64,000 nucleotides of DNA from Polyangiaceae bacterium (lineage in GTDB: Bacteria > Myxococcota_A > Polyangia > Polyangiales > Polyangiaceae). Each line of letters opens with the position of its first letter. Position 1 is the first letter of the stretch. Below the pieces are notes generated by a model, which worked only from the letters and a program-made list of their open reading frames with translations, made no database searches and was not told where the DNA came from. The stretch covers positions 124,001 through 188,000 of the forward strand of contig CANJMI010000003.1 of assembly GCA_947475525.1 (NCBI GenBank), given 5' to 3'. Below, one piece after another: positions 9,190-17,896 of the stretch. The position numbers were made by a program, and so were the translations under genes.

Positions 9190-9487
9190 CCGAAAATAGC
9201 GCGAGGGTGACGAGGACCGCAGGCAACGACGCTATCACGAGGCCGCTCGCGACAAGCTCGAGCCGCGAGCGTCCGCGTTTCGCGAAGAACGCGCCGACCA
9301 TGACGAAGGTGCCGATTGCGACCGACCAAGGCACAAGCCATCCAGCGACGGCGAGACGTTCGCGCGCGTCGGGTGGCAGGTTCCGCGCGAGTAAGTCGGG
9401 CCGAATCCACAGGTGAAACGCGAACGCGCCCCCGATGATCGAGAGTTGCGACAGCGCGAGCACGGCAAGGGGGGTGTGACGGTTCAT
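9173..9487 (-). CDS. Small hypothetical membrane protein
   Basis: The 104-residue protein has three hydrophobic segments at about residues 6-28, 47-68 and 80-102. The sequence between the first two contains WIRPDLLARNLPPDARERL. I do not recognise the family. It starts at an ATG, is transcribed towards the crotonase gene and overlaps its last 17 bases. It is divergent from the flavoprotein oxidase gene, sharing a 74-base upstream region. Its composition and codon use match its surroundings, which supports a real gene, but nothing indicates its role. Confidence 0.6.
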   Translation of the reverse strand: MNRHTPLAVLALSQLSIIGGAFAFHLWIRPDLLARNLPPDARERLAVAGWLVPWSVAIGTFVMVGAFFAKRGRSRLELVASGLVIASLPAVLVTLALFSAIFAG

Positions 9488-9561
9488 CGGCGGTACACCG
9501 CGGCGGCTCGAAAGCGCGCATCGCGAGGGCCCGCGATGCGGAGGCAGGCTATAACCTTCTT

Positions 9562-11022
9562 ATGGCGGATGCGCGGCGAATTGACGAGGGGTCCGCGCTC
9601 CTTCGTGCGCCTTATCCTCGCGCATCGGCGGCGGCGCTCGACCGCGTGAAAGTCGAGCTCTCTCGGGCGCTCGGTGATTCGAAGCTTCGCGTCGATGAGG
9701 ATGCCCTTTTCGCCTTCGCGGGGGACGAGTCCGATCAAGCACCCGTGCTTCCCGATATCGCGGTGCTCGCTGCGACCCCCGAAGACATCGCCGAGACGCT
9801 GCGCATCGCGACCGCTTACGGGGTTCCGGTGACGCCGCGCGGGGCGGGAACAGGCAAGTCCGGCGGTGCGGTGCCGGTCTGCGGTGGCATCGTCCTCTCG
9901 GTCATTGGGATGAACGCCCTCGAGGAGATTGACGCGAGCGAGCAGCTTGCGGTCGTCGGTCCGGGGATGATCCTCGCCGACCTCCACGCGGCGGTCGAAC
10001 GTGAAGGGCTCTTCTATCCGCCCGACCCGAACTCGCTGAAGACGTGTGCGATCGGCGGAAATATCGCGGAAAATGCAGGTGGACCGCGCGCTTTCAAATA
10101 CGGCGTTACGCGCGATTACGTACTCGGGCTCGAGGTCGTGGCCGCGGACGGCACGCCGATGACGATCGGCCGTCGCACGAGGAAAGGCGTCACGGGCTAT
10201 GACCTCGCTTCGTTGCTCGTCGGCAGCGAAGGAACGCTCGCGGTGACCACCCGCGCGACGCTGCGTCTCATCCGCAAACCCGAGGCACTGGCGACGCTGC
10301 TCGGCCTTTTTCCGAGCGTCGATCACACGATGCGCGCCGTCGAAGCGATCGTTGCCGCCGGTCTCGCTGCGCGGTGCCTCGAAGTGCTCGACGAGACGTG
10401 CGTAGTCGGCATTCGCGAAGAGGGGGTTTCGCTCGATGCACGCGCGGCCGCGCTCCTGATAGTCGAGGTCGATGGGGACTCGGCGAGCGTCGACCGCCAG
10501 CTGCAAGACGTCGGGCAACGCGCCATGGACGCGGGCGCCGTGGAGGTCCTCGTGGCACAGGATGCGGCTCAACGCGATCGCCTCTGGGAGGCCCGTCGAA
10601 AGCTCAGCTACGTCACCAAGCGGATGGCGCGCTGGAAGATTTCCGAAGACGTGGTGGTGCCCCGCATGCGGCTCGCTGCACTCGTCCAGGACGTCCGCGC
10701 GATAGGCGAGCGCGTTGGCGTAAGGACGCTTTGCTACGGACATGCCGGTGACGGCAACCTCCACGTGAATTTTCTCTGGGATGACCCCGAGGACGTCGTG
10801 AAGGTCGAGCGTGCACTCGAGGCTCTCTTTCGTTCGGTCATCGCGATGCGCGGGACCCTCACCGGTGAGCACGGGGTCGGCAGCTCCAAGGCTCCGTATC
10901 TTGCGCTCGAGCAGAGCGGCTATGTCATCGCGCTTCAGGAGCGAATCAAGGCGGCGTTTGATCCGAAAGGCATCTTGAACCCCGGAAAGATCTTCCCGCG
11001 GCGCGGCCACGGAAGCTGCTAG
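9562..11022 (+). CDS. FAD-linked oxidase, GlcD/D-2-hydroxyacid dehydrogenase type
   Basis: The 486-residue flavoprotein of the vanillyl-alcohol oxidase fold probably oxidises a D-2-hydroxyacid such as D-lactate, glycolate or 2-hydroxyglutarate. The FAD-binding domain (about 60-240) shows TPRGAGTGKSGGAVP, CAIGGNIAENAGG and LLVGSEGTL. The C-terminal cap has YGHAGDGNLHVNF with likely metal/substrate-binding histidines, and ends GEHGVGSSKAPYL...DPKGILNPGKIF. The substrate cannot be decided from sequence. A TATAAC hexamer at 9550-9555 lies only 6 bases before the ATG and there is no ribosome-binding site, so the transcript may be leaderless. The gene ends 11 bases before ruvC. Confidence 0.88.
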   Translation: MADARRIDEGSALLRAPYPRASAAALDRVKVELSRALGDSKLRVDEDALFAFAGDESDQAPVLPDIAVLAATPEDIAETLRIATAYGVPVTPRGAGTGKSGGAVPVCGGIVLSVIGMNALEEIDASEQLAVVGPGMILADLHAAVEREGLFYPPDPNSLKTCAIGGNIAENAGGPRAFKYGVTRDYVLGLEVVAADGTPMTIGRRTRKGVTGYDLASLLVGSEGTLAVTTRATLRLIRKPEALATLLGLFPSVDHTMRAVEAIVAAGLAARCLEVLDETCVVGIREEGVSLDARAAALLIVEVDGDSASVDRQLQDVGQRAMDAGAVEVLVAQDAAQRDRLWEARRKLSYVTKRMARWKISEDVVVPRMRLAALVQDVRAIGERVGVRTLCYGHAGDGNLHVNFLWDDPEDVVKVERALEALFRSVIAMRGTLTGEHGVGSSKAPYLALEQSGYVIALQERIKAAFDPKGILNPGKIFPRRGHGSC

Positions 11023-11033
11023 CTTCCCGCGCG

Positions 11034-11522
11034 ATGCGAGTGATTGGCATCGATCCGGGAACGCGCCTCTGCGGTTGGGGAATCGTGGAGCGCAATGGCT
11101 CCAGGCTCACGCATGTTGCGCACGGCACGTTTCGTCTGGGCACAGGTGAGCTTGCCGATCGCCTCGTCTCGCTTGAGCGCGAGCTCACCGCGGTGCTCGT
11201 GGCCTACACGCCGGAGGCTGGCTCAATCGAGTCGATGTTCTTTGCAAAAAATGCGCAGAGCGCTTTGAAGCTCGCTCACGCCCGTGGCGTCGCGATGATG
11301 GTGCTCCGTCGTGCTGGGCTTGTCATCGCCGAGTACCCACCCGCTCGAGTGAAGAGTGCGGTCGTCGGGTCCGGCCAAGCCGACAAGAACCAGGTCGGTC
11401 GCGTGGTGTCGATGATGCTCGGGCTCTCGGACCTGCCACAAGAAGACGCCGCCGATGCGCTTGCGGTCGCGATCACGCACACAAGCGCGCTCAGCTTCGC
11501 GGCCGCGCTGAAACGCAGCTAA
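11034..11522 (+). CDS. ruvC: Crossover junction endodeoxyribonuclease RuvC
   Basis: RuvC resolves Holliday junctions during recombination, normally together with RuvAB. The 162-residue length is typical. The acidic active site is readable: Asp7 in GIDPGT, Glu in GSIESMFF and the Asp pair in QEDAADALAVA. The basic segment YPPARVKSAVVGSGQADKNQV matches the DNA-contacting region. Neither ruvA nor ruvB lies nearby. TAGCTT at 11020-11025 is 8 bases before the ATG, with no clear ribosome-binding site. The gene is 11 bases behind the oxidase and converges on the molybdopterin oxidoreductase. Confidence 0.95.
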   Translation: MRVIGIDPGTRLCGWGIVERNGSRLTHVAHGTFRLGTGELADRLVSLERELTAVLVAYTPEAGSIESMFFAKNAQSALKLAHARGVAMMVLRRAGLVIAEYPPARVKSAVVGSGQADKNQVGRVVSMMLGLSDLPQEDAADALAVAITHTSALSFAAALKRS

Positions 11523-11538
11523 TTGCGGGGTTTTTACG

Positions 11539-13467
11539 TCACGCGTCGCGTCCAACGAGGCGCACTCGTTCTTCGTAGAGGGCGCCGCCTTCGCCGAGGT
11601 CGGTCAGCCTGGCTGCGATGATCGCGTTCGCGGCGGAGCCGTCCCGGTAGTGTCCGCCTTTGGGGACGAGGGCGACGTCGCGGCGCTGCTTCGCGTCATG
11701 AATCACCGTTACTTTGAGGCGTCCAACGCGCGACTCGAGCCAGCCGAGCCCGCCATTGGCGATCCCAACTGCCGCGCTTGGATGAACCGTCACGTCGAGC
11801 AGTTTCGGCGGCGCCTTCGCCCATTGAGACGATTGGGATTTGGGCGTCGAGAGCGACAATAGCCACAGCGGGAACTCGCGATCCCCCTCGGCGAAGTCGG
11901 ATGGCCCGTCGCTGATCAGGTGCACCTTGGCGTCCGGCGTCGCAAACCTTCGTCCTTCGAAAAGTACGGGAGCCGCGAGCGGATTGCGCACGGCTTTTTC
12001 CTCTAGCGTCGCGAGCGTTACGCCTTGGTCGCGGAGTCCTTGGCCTACGAGTCGCTCTTTGAGTTCACGCGCGGTGCCTTGCGGATACTCGTGCTGGCCG
12101 ACGTGCACGGCGAGCGCCTGGAAGATCTCGAGGTCGCTCTTCACGCCGTCCGGTGACGGGACGACAGGCAGTGTCGCGCCAAGGTAATGGTGGCCGTACG
12201 CTCCCACCAGATCGTCCGCTTCGAGCAGCGTATTGACTGGCAAAACCACGTGGGCGACGCTCGCGGTATCGCTTAGCCATCGGTCGACGACGACGACGAG
12301 CTCGCGGCTGAGGAGCGCCTCGGCAATGCGACCCGACTCGGGGAGCATCGCGACGGGGTTGCCGGCGGTGATCCAGACTGCACGGATCTCCGGGGAGCTG
12401 GCGGCGAGAAGCTCTTGTGCGAACAGGGGCTCGCAGATCGTCCGCGGCGGAGCGAGTCCCCGCAAGAGAGAGCCGAACGCGCGCCGTCGCCGGAAGTAGA
12501 AGGAGACGCCGGCACCCGGGATGCCGATGTTGCCCGTCACCGCCGCGAGTGCGTCGAGAGCGCGAACGATCGCGCCCCCGTTCGTACGTCGCGCCATGCC
12601 CCAGCCCACGAGGATGGTCGTGGGTCCATCGTGGAGGCGCTGCGCGAGATCGACCGCAGCTTCTAGCGTGACGTCCGCATCGCGGCACCAAGCTGCGAGG
12701 GAGTTGCGCGATGCGAGTGTTCGCAGCTCCGCGAGGCCTTGGCAATACGTCGCGGCGTCGGGCGCGACCCATCCTTTCTCGAAAACGACCTGTAATACGG
12801 CCATCGCCAATGAAAAATCACCGCCAGGCCGCGGCTGCACGAACGCGTCGCAGAGCTCGGCGCTTCGATTGTGAACACAATCGATCATCACGAGCGACGC
12901 CCCGTTTTCTTTGGCGCGCTTGAGCACGGGGATCGTGTGCGGGCTCGAGGTCGCCACGTTCTTGCCCCAGAGGATGACGTGCCGCGCGCGTTCGAGTTCC
13001 GACAGATCGCTCGAGTCGCTGACACCGAAGTCCGCTTCTTGTGCGGCTTCACCGGCGCCGGAACAAATGTCGCCGCGCTTGACCGCGGTTGGGCCGAACT
13101 GCTCGAAGAACAGGTCGCTCGCTTGTGCCGCGAGGACTCCGAGCGTCCCGCCGCTGCGGTAGTGCAGGATCGCGGACGGGCCTGACTCGGCTCGAATTGC
13201 GAGCAGCCGCTCCGCGATGAACCGGAGCGCTTCGTCCCAACTTACGGGCTCGAGCCGCCCCTCTCGTCGCAGCAACGGCGTCGTTAGGCGATCGGGGGCG
13301 TACTGGCTTCGAAGGAACTGATTCGTTCGAAAACACAGGAATCCCTGCGTCACCGAGTGGTCCTTGTCCCCGCGGAGCGCGACGACACGTCCACCGTCGA
13401 TCGTGGCCTCGATGGAGCAGGCGTCGGGGCAATCTCGATTGCAGAGAGTTCTGCGAATTTCCACCAT
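11539..13467 (-). CDS. Molybdopterin-dependent oxidoreductase with N-terminal [4Fe-4S] cluster
   Basis: The 642-residue enzyme belongs to the DMSO-reductase (MopB/BisC) superfamily. The N-terminus has CNRDCPDAC plus a later Cys in GFLCFRTN, the ligands for one [4Fe-4S] cluster. Then come the molybdopterin-binding regions, with [12 protein letters not shown] near the metal, [12 protein letters not shown] and [11 protein letters not shown], and the C-terminal dinucleotide-binding domain. There is no Tat signal, so it should be cytoplasmic. No electron-transfer subunit is encoded next to it, and the substrate is unknown. The ATG at 13467 gives [14 protein letters not shown]; a longer reading to 13860 would run through the divergent B12 gene and is rejected. 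Confidence 0.88.
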   Translation of the reverse strand: MVEIRRTLCNRDCPDACSIEATIDGGRVVALRGDKDHSVTQGFLCFRTNQFLRSQYAPDRLTTPLLRREGRLEPVSWDEALRFIAERLLAIRAESGPSAILHYRSGGTLGVLAAQASDLFFEQFGPTAVKRGDICSGAGEAAQEADFGVSDSSDLSELERARHVILWGKNVATSSPHTIPVLKRAKENGASLVMIDCVHNRSAELCDAFVQPRPGGDFSLAMAVLQVVFEKGWVAPDAATYCQGLAELRTLASRNSLAAWCRDADVTLEAAVDLAQRLHDGPTTILVGWGMARRTNGGAIVRALDALAAVTGNIGIPGAGVSFYFRRRRAFGSLLRGLAPPRTICEPLFAQELLAASSPEIRAVWITAGNPVAMLPESGRIAEALLSRELVVVVDRWLSDTASVAHVVLPVNTLLEADDLVGAYGHHYLGATLPVVPSPDGVKSDLEIFQALAVHVGQHEYPQGTARELKERLVGQGLRDQGVTLATLEEKAVRNPLAAPVLFEGRRFATPDAKVHLISDGPSDFAEGDREFPLWLLSLSTPKSQSSQWAKAPPKLLDVTVHPSAAVGIANGGLGWLESRVGRLKVTVIHDAKQRRDVALVPKGGHYRDGSAANAIIAARLTDLGEGGALYEERVRLVGRDA

Positions 13468-13497
13468 CGAGCGCAAGAGGCTACACTCGGCTTTGCC

Positions 13498-13905
13498 ATG
13501 AGCGAACAGAAGATCCGAGTGCTGATCGCGAAGCCGGGCCTCGACGGCCACGACCGAGGAGCGAAGGTCGTGGCCCGGGCGCTGCGCGACGCGGGCTTCG
13601 AAGTTATCTACACGGGCCTGCACCAGACGCCCGAGATGATCGCGATCGCGGCCATTCAAGAGGACGTCGACTGCGTCGGGTTGTCGATCATGTCGGGCGC
13701 CCACAACACGCTCTTCCCGGCGGTGATCGATGCCCTCCGCGCGAAGGGTGTCGACGACATGCTCGTGTTCGGGGGCGGCATCATCCCCGAAGACGACATT
13801 CCGCGTCTGCAAGCCGCCGGCGTGCGGGGCGTGTTCACCCCGGGCACCCCCCTCGCCCAAATCATCGACTGGGTCCGTGAGAACGTCCGTCCCCCGACGG
13901 GCTGA
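13498..13905 (+). CDS. Cobalamin-binding subunit of an acyl-CoA mutase (methylmalonyl-CoA mutase small domain)
   Basis: The 135-residue stand-alone B12-binding domain contains the cobalamin signature DGHDRG (the D-x-H-x-x-G box, whose His ligates cobalt), followed by the classic Rossmann-like pattern [18 protein letters not shown] and GVFTPGTP. In split mutases this chain pairs with a large catalytic chain to interconvert methylmalonyl-, isobutyryl- or related acyl-CoAs. No large subunit is in the window. The ATG at 13498 is preceded by TACACT (13482-13487) without a ribosome-binding site. It is divergent from the molybdopterin oxidoreductase across 30 bases and precedes the dcw cluster. Confidence 0.9.
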   Translation: MSEQKIRVLIAKPGLDGHDRGAKVVARALRDAGFEVIYTGLHQTPEMIAIAAIQEDVDCVGLSIMSGAHNTLFPAVIDALRAKGVDDMLVFGGGIIPEDDIPRLQAAGVRGVFTPGTPLAQIIDWVRENVRPPTG

Positions 13906-14021
13906 TCCACTTCATCCCACAACGGTCCGAACTAGCTGAAATTCCATCTGCGTTCAGGTAGTGAAACGTATGTGGATGCGGGTAGGCCGCTGACGTCATC
14001 CCTTGGAAATCATACGAAGTA

Positions 14022-14050
14022 TTGACAGTTTAGCGACCGATACGTAGCGT
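14022..14050 (+). promoter_or_regulatory. Candidate promoter of the dcw cluster
   Basis: TTGACA at 14022-14027 is followed after 17 bases by TAGCGT at 14045-14050. The -35 is perfect and the -10 is weak (3 of 6). It lies 55 bases before the mraZ GTG, with TGGG repeats just downstream. A second possible -10, CATAAT, is at 14085-14090. Confidence 0.4.
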
Positions 14051-14075
14051 GGGCCGGTTCGTGGGACGTAGTGGT
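14050..14075 (+). promoter_or_regulatory. Candidate MraZ-binding boxes
   Basis: TGGG at 14050-14053, TGGG at 14062-14065 and TGGT at 14072-14075 are direct repeats spaced 12 and 10 bases. MraZ proteins bind upstream of their own gene at TGGG-type direct repeats about one helical turn apart, so this is a likely autoregulatory site. The spacing is not perfectly regular and the third copy is imperfect. Confidence 0.4.
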
Positions 14076-14104
14076 ATACAGTCCCATAATCGAGGCAAGA
14101 CTAC

Positions 14105-14554
14105 GTGTTCCGCGGGCACTACGAGCACACGATCGACGGGAAAGGGCGCACCAGCTTGCCGGCGCGCTTTCGTCACGTGCTGCCGCCGGCCGGTGATCTG
14201 CGTCTGGTGATCGCCAAGTCGATTCGCGACGCGTGCCTCGATGTCTGGCCAATGGCCGCGTGGGAAGAGCTCGAAACGAAGGTCGCGCGGTTCAATCGCT
14301 GGGATCGAGACATCGTGCTGTTTCGACGGCGCTATCTCTCCGCCGCGGTCGAGGCTGAGCTCGATGCCAACGGTCGCTTGTTGATTCCGCAAGCGATGAG
14401 GGAGTTCGCCGTGCTCGAGAAGGACGTCCTCTGGGCCGGCGTCGGCACGACGATGGAGCTGTGGGCGAAGGCGCGATGGGAGAGCTCTCTCGAGTTGCCG
14501 GAAGCCGACCTCGCGCGGTGGACCGACGCCATCGCGGAGAAGCTGGACGCATGA
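14105..14554 (+). CDS. mraZ: Transcriptional regulator MraZ
   Basis: MraZ binds the promoter of the division and cell wall cluster and controls it. The 149-residue protein has two AbrB-like halves: FRGHYEHTIDGKGRTSLPARFR near the N-terminus and the second copy around ELDANGRLLIPQAMREF. Its DNA-binding arginines (DGKGR and NGR) are both present. The start is a GTG. It is the first gene of the dcw cluster and overlaps rsmH by ATGA. TGGG repeats lie 30-55 bases upstream. Confidence 0.95.
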   Translation: MFRGHYEHTIDGKGRTSLPARFRHVLPPAGDLRLVIAKSIRDACLDVWPMAAWEELETKVARFNRWDRDIVLFRRRYLSAAVEAELDANGRLLIPQAMREFAVLEKDVLWAGVGTTMELWAKARWESSLELPEADLARWTDAIAEKLDA

Positions 14555-15480
14555 ACGTCGTCAACGTTGTACCGATGAGCCACTCTATGCCCTATCCGCC
14601 TGCGGACGAGCCCCATGTCTCCGTCATGGCGCGCGAGGTTGTGCGACTCCTTCAGCCTTCCGGAGGAGTTTTTCTCGACGTCACGCTTGGCGCGGCAGGG
14701 CACAGCGTGGCCTTGCTCGAAGCAGGTGCCGCGAGCGTCATCGGACTCGACCGTGATCCGCGCGCCCTCGAGCTTGCACGTGCGCGGCTCGAGCCTTTCG
14801 GCGAACGCGCCCTAACCCGCCACTCGAGCTTCTCGAAGTTCGGCGAGGTGCTCGAGTTGCTGGGAATCGACAAGGTGGATGGCATTCTCGCCGACCTCGG
14901 AGTGAGCTCGATGCAGCTTAACGAGGCCCACCGCGGCATGAGTTTTCGTGCCGAGGGTCCCCTCGACATGCGCATGGACACGACGCGTGGTGAGACCGCG
15001 ATCGAGCTCATCACCCGATTGGATGACGACGAACTGACCGAGACCATCGGCCGGCTTGGCGAAGAGCGCCGCGCCCGACGCGTGGCACGCTGCATCAGGC
15101 AGGAACTCGAAGCCGGCAAGCTCGCGACGACCCTTGATCTGCGCCGCGCCGTTGTCCGAGCGGTGGGTCCGGCACGCATCAACGGAGTCGACCCTGCGAC
15201 GAAGACGTTTCAGGCCCTGCGAATGGCGGTAAACCGCGAACTATTCGAGCTCGAGGCACTTCTCAATCTCGCGGCTGAGCGCATCCGTCCGGGTGGCCGA
15301 TTCGCGGTGTTGAGCTTCCACTCCCTCGAAGACCGCATGGTCAAACGCGCGATGCAGAATCCGGTTTGGGAGCCCTTGAGCCGCAAGCCCCTCGTTGCCG
15401 AGGAGGATGAACTCGCCGAAAATCCGCGCGCTCGCAGCGCGAAATTGCGGGTCGCCCGGCGTGCCGAGGGTGTGCCGTGA
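14551..15480 (+). CDS. rsmH: 16S rRNA (cytosine1402-N4)-methyltransferase
   Basis: RsmH (MraW) methylates C1402 of 16S rRNA using S-adenosylmethionine. The 309-residue protein shows HVSVMAREVVRLL at the start, the SAM-binding stretch FLDVTLGAAGHS and GLDRDP, DLGVSSMQL, and near the end the diagnostic FHSLEDRMVK. The ATG at 14551 overlaps the mraZ stop (ATGA); longer readings from 14461 only extend into mraZ. Position two in the cluster is the usual one for rsmH. Confidence 0.96.
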   Translation: MNVVNVVPMSHSMPYPPADEPHVSVMAREVVRLLQPSGGVFLDVTLGAAGHSVALLEAGAASVIGLDRDPRALELARARLEPFGERALTRHSSFSKFGEVLELLGIDKVDGILADLGVSSMQLNEAHRGMSFRAEGPLDMRMDTTRGETAIELITRLDDDELTETIGRLGEERRARRVARCIRQELEAGKLATTLDLRRAVVRAVGPARINGVDPATKTFQALRMAVNRELFELEALLNLAAERIRPGGRFAVLSFHSLEDRMVKRAMQNPVWEPLSRKPLVAEEDELAENPRARSAKLRVARRAEGVP

Positions 15481-15809
15481 ATCAGCGCCGGTTCCTTCTC
15501 TTGTGGTGCCTCGCCGTCGCGGCTTCGTCGTCGGCGTTCATCGTGCACCTCGCGCTCCGCGGCAAAATTGTCGACGTTGGGTTTCGTCTCGGCACGGGCC
15601 GTGCGGAACAGGCCCATCTGCGTGAGGTCAAGCGCGTCCTCGAGCTCGAGGCGACGAGCTACCAGACGCCGAAGCGCGTCGAGTTGGTCGCGCGCACGCT
15701 GCTCGGGATGACGCCGCCTCCCCCCGAGAAGGTGATTGCCATCAAGCTCGATGCGCCGCGCACCGCCCCACGGGGCCCGGTCGTGGCGAACAAGGAACCG
15801 ACTCCGTGA
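15477..15809 (+). CDS. ftsL: Cell division protein FtsL (bitopic)
   Basis: The 110-residue protein has a short cytoplasmic start, one membrane helix (about 6-28) and a periplasmic segment with heptad-like leucines (LREVKRVLELEA) as in FtsL, which joins FtsB and FtsQ to recruit FtsW and FtsI. The family is poorly conserved, so the call rests on topology, size and position between rsmH and ftsI. The tail after residue 80 is Pro-rich. The GTG start overlaps rsmH by 4 bases and the stop overlaps ftsI by 4. Confidence 0.8.
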   Translation: MNQRRFLLLWCLAVAASSSAFIVHLALRGKIVDVGFRLGTGRAEQAHLREVKRVLELEATSYQTPKRVELVARTLLGMTPPPPEKVIAIKLDAPRTAPRGPVVANKEPTP

Positions 15810-17890
15810 AGAACATCGACCCGGCGCGTCGGCGAGGGATCCGCATTCGTGCGGGGATCCTTTGTGCGGTCCTCGGGCTCGGGCTCGGAGTCGTGTTGAA
15901 CGGCGCGTGGGACATCGAGGTCGCGGACGGCGACGCCTGGCGCACCCTCGCGGAGAAGCAGCGCATGCGCAGGCTGCGCGTCGCACCGAAGCGCGGCACG
16001 GTCTACGATCGCGCGGGGACGGCTCTCGCGATCAGCGTCGAGGTCCCAAGCATCTCCATCGATGCGGTCGAAGTCCTCCGTGGAATCGACACGAAGACGG
16101 CGCCGGGTCGCCTGGAGGCCGTGGCTGCGCGAATCGCTGAGGCACTCCAAATGGACGCTACGGAAGTTGCGGACAAATTGCGTCGCGGCAAGCGTTTTGC
16201 TTGGCTCAAGCGCCGCGTGACCGCAAAAGAAGTCGATGCCGTCCGCGAGCTCGGTGACTCGAATCAGCGGCTCCCTATCCATGGGCTCAGCGTCGAAGGC
16301 GAAGGTCGCCGGTTCTACCCGCACCGCGAGCTTGCGGCCCCGCTCCTCGGTTTCGTGTCGCCGGATGGCCAAGGCCGTGAAGGCGTCGAGCTCTCTCTCG
16401 ATGAGCAGCTTCGTGGCCGCGTAGAGGAGATCCGGGGACTCCGCGACCGCGCCGGCCGGCTAATTTTTTCCGAGGGGATTCAGGACGACGCCGCCCTTGC
16501 GGGGCATGACATCTTCCTGTCGATCGATCAAAGCATCCAGTTCATCGCCGAGCGCGAACTCGATGCGGCGCTGAAGACGCACGAGGCGAAGTCCGGCTCG
16601 ATCATCGTCGTCGATCCGCGGACCGGTGAGGTCCTCGCTATGGCGAGCGCACCGGGCTTCAATCCGAACGACTACAACCTTGCCGATCCGAGCACGCTTC
16701 GCAATCACGGCATCGGTGATGTGTTCGAGCCCGGCTCGACGATGAAAATGTTCACCATGGCCGCCGCCTTGTCGGCCAACAGCGTGAAGCCCGATGAGCC
16801 CATCTATTGTGAAGATGGGCACATGCCGATCGACAACGTCGTCATCCACGACACGCACGTCAGCAAGTGGCTTACGCCGACACAAATCCTGCAGGTGTCG
16901 TCGAACATCGGCATCGCCAAGATCGCGCTCGGCCTCGGCGAGGAGAAGCTCTACCAGGCCTTCCGCCGCTTTGGCTTCGGTGAGAATTCCGGCTTGGCGC
17001 TGTCAGGGGTCGCGAATGGAGTCCTTCGTCCGCGCTCTCGTTCATGGGTTCCAGTCGAGACGGCCGCCGCCGCGTTCGGGCAGGGCGTCAGCGTGACGAA
17101 CTTGCAGATGGCGATGGCGGCGGCTGCCCTCGCGAACCAGGGGCGCCTCCTCGAACCTCTCCTGATCTCGAAGGTGACAGACGCATCGGGTTTGGTTCTC
17201 TCGGAGGCGACTCCGCAGGTGCGGCGCCAAGTCGTCTCGCCCCGAGTCGCACGAATGATGGCCGAGATGTTGAGCTCCGTCACCGAGGGTGAAGGCACCG
17301 GTATCGAGGCCGCGATCCCGGGATTTCGCGTCGCCGGCAAGACGGCAACCGCCCAGAAGATCGATCCGGCCACGGGTCGTTACAACGACATCAATTACGT
17401 GACCTCGTTCGTTGGGTTCGTCCCGGCCGAACGACCGCGCATCGTGGTCAGCGTCGTCATCGACGAGCCGAGCGCCGGGGCGAACTCCGGTGGGTCGGTG
17501 GCCGCGCCGGTATTTCGCCGCGTCGCGGAACTCACCTTGCAGTACCTCGGAGTGCGGCCCGATGGGACCCGAGCCGTCAAGCTGACGGACGTGGCCGAGT
17601 ACGCGAAGGTCGATGACCCCGCGAAGGCGGCCCACGCTGTCTTCGACGCGAAGCGGGCGGAGCGCGAGCCGAACGAGGCCAAGCCCGAGGCCGATCTCCG
17701 CGGGCGCGAGAGCGTGAAAGTTCCAAGTGTCGAGGGGTTGCCGGTGCGCTCGGCGATGCAGACTGTCTTCGAAAAAGGACTCGTTCCAGTGATCGAGGGT
17801 ACCGGTCGCCTCGTGCGCACCGAGCCCGCCATCGGCACGCGCGTAGCGAAGGGGTCGAAGCTCGTGCTCGTGTTCGAGCCTTCGATGTGA
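15806..17890 (+). CDS. ftsI: Division transpeptidase FtsI (PBP3 family) with C-terminal PASTA domain
   Basis: FtsI cross-links septal peptidoglycan. The 694-residue protein has an N-terminal anchor (about 14-34), the dimer domain with RGTVYDRAG and GFVSPDGQGREGVELS, and the transpeptidase domain. The active-site Ser is in GSTMK (about residue 312), the second motif is SSN, and the third is KTAT where KTG is more usual. After about residue 630 comes one PASTA module (VKVPSVEGLPVRSAMQ), known from Gram-positive PBP2x and from some Deltaproteobacteria, which may bind peptidoglycan. The start overlaps ftsL by 4 bases. The gap to murE is 6 bases. Confidence 0.95.
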   Translation: MKNIDPARRRGIRIRAGILCAVLGLGLGVVLNGAWDIEVADGDAWRTLAEKQRMRRLRVAPKRGTVYDRAGTALAISVEVPSISIDAVEVLRGIDTKTAPGRLEAVAARIAEALQMDATEVADKLRRGKRFAWLKRRVTAKEVDAVRELGDSNQRLPIHGLSVEGEGRRFYPHRELAAPLLGFVSPDGQGREGVELSLDEQLRGRVEEIRGLRDRAGRLIFSEGIQDDAALAGHDIFLSIDQSIQFIAERELDAALKTHEAKSGSIIVVDPRTGEVLAMASAPGFNPNDYNLADPSTLRNHGIGDVFEPGSTMKMFTMAAALSANSVKPDEPIYCEDGHMPIDNVVIHDTHVSKWLTPTQILQVSSNIGIAKIALGLGEEKLYQAFRRFGFGENSGLALSGVANGVLRPRSRSWVPVETAAAAFGQGVSVTNLQMAMAAAALANQGRLLEPLLISKVTDASGLVLSEATPQVRRQVVSPRVARMMAEMLSSVTEGEGTGIEAAIPGFRVAGKTATAQKIDPATGRYNDINYVTSFVGFVPAERPRIVVSVVIDEPSAGANSGGSVAAPVFRRVAELTLQYLGVRPDGTRAVKLTDVAEYAKVDDPAKAAHAVFDAKRAEREPNEAKPEADLRGRESVKVPSVEGLPVRSAMQTVFEKGLVPVIEGTGRLVRTEPAIGTRVAKGSKLVLVFEPSM

Positions 17891-17896
17891 ACGGCG

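Noticed and set aside
13468-13860. Longer N-terminus for the molybdopterin oxidoreductase
   Set aside because: It is antisense to the clear B12-binding gene and lacks family similarity.
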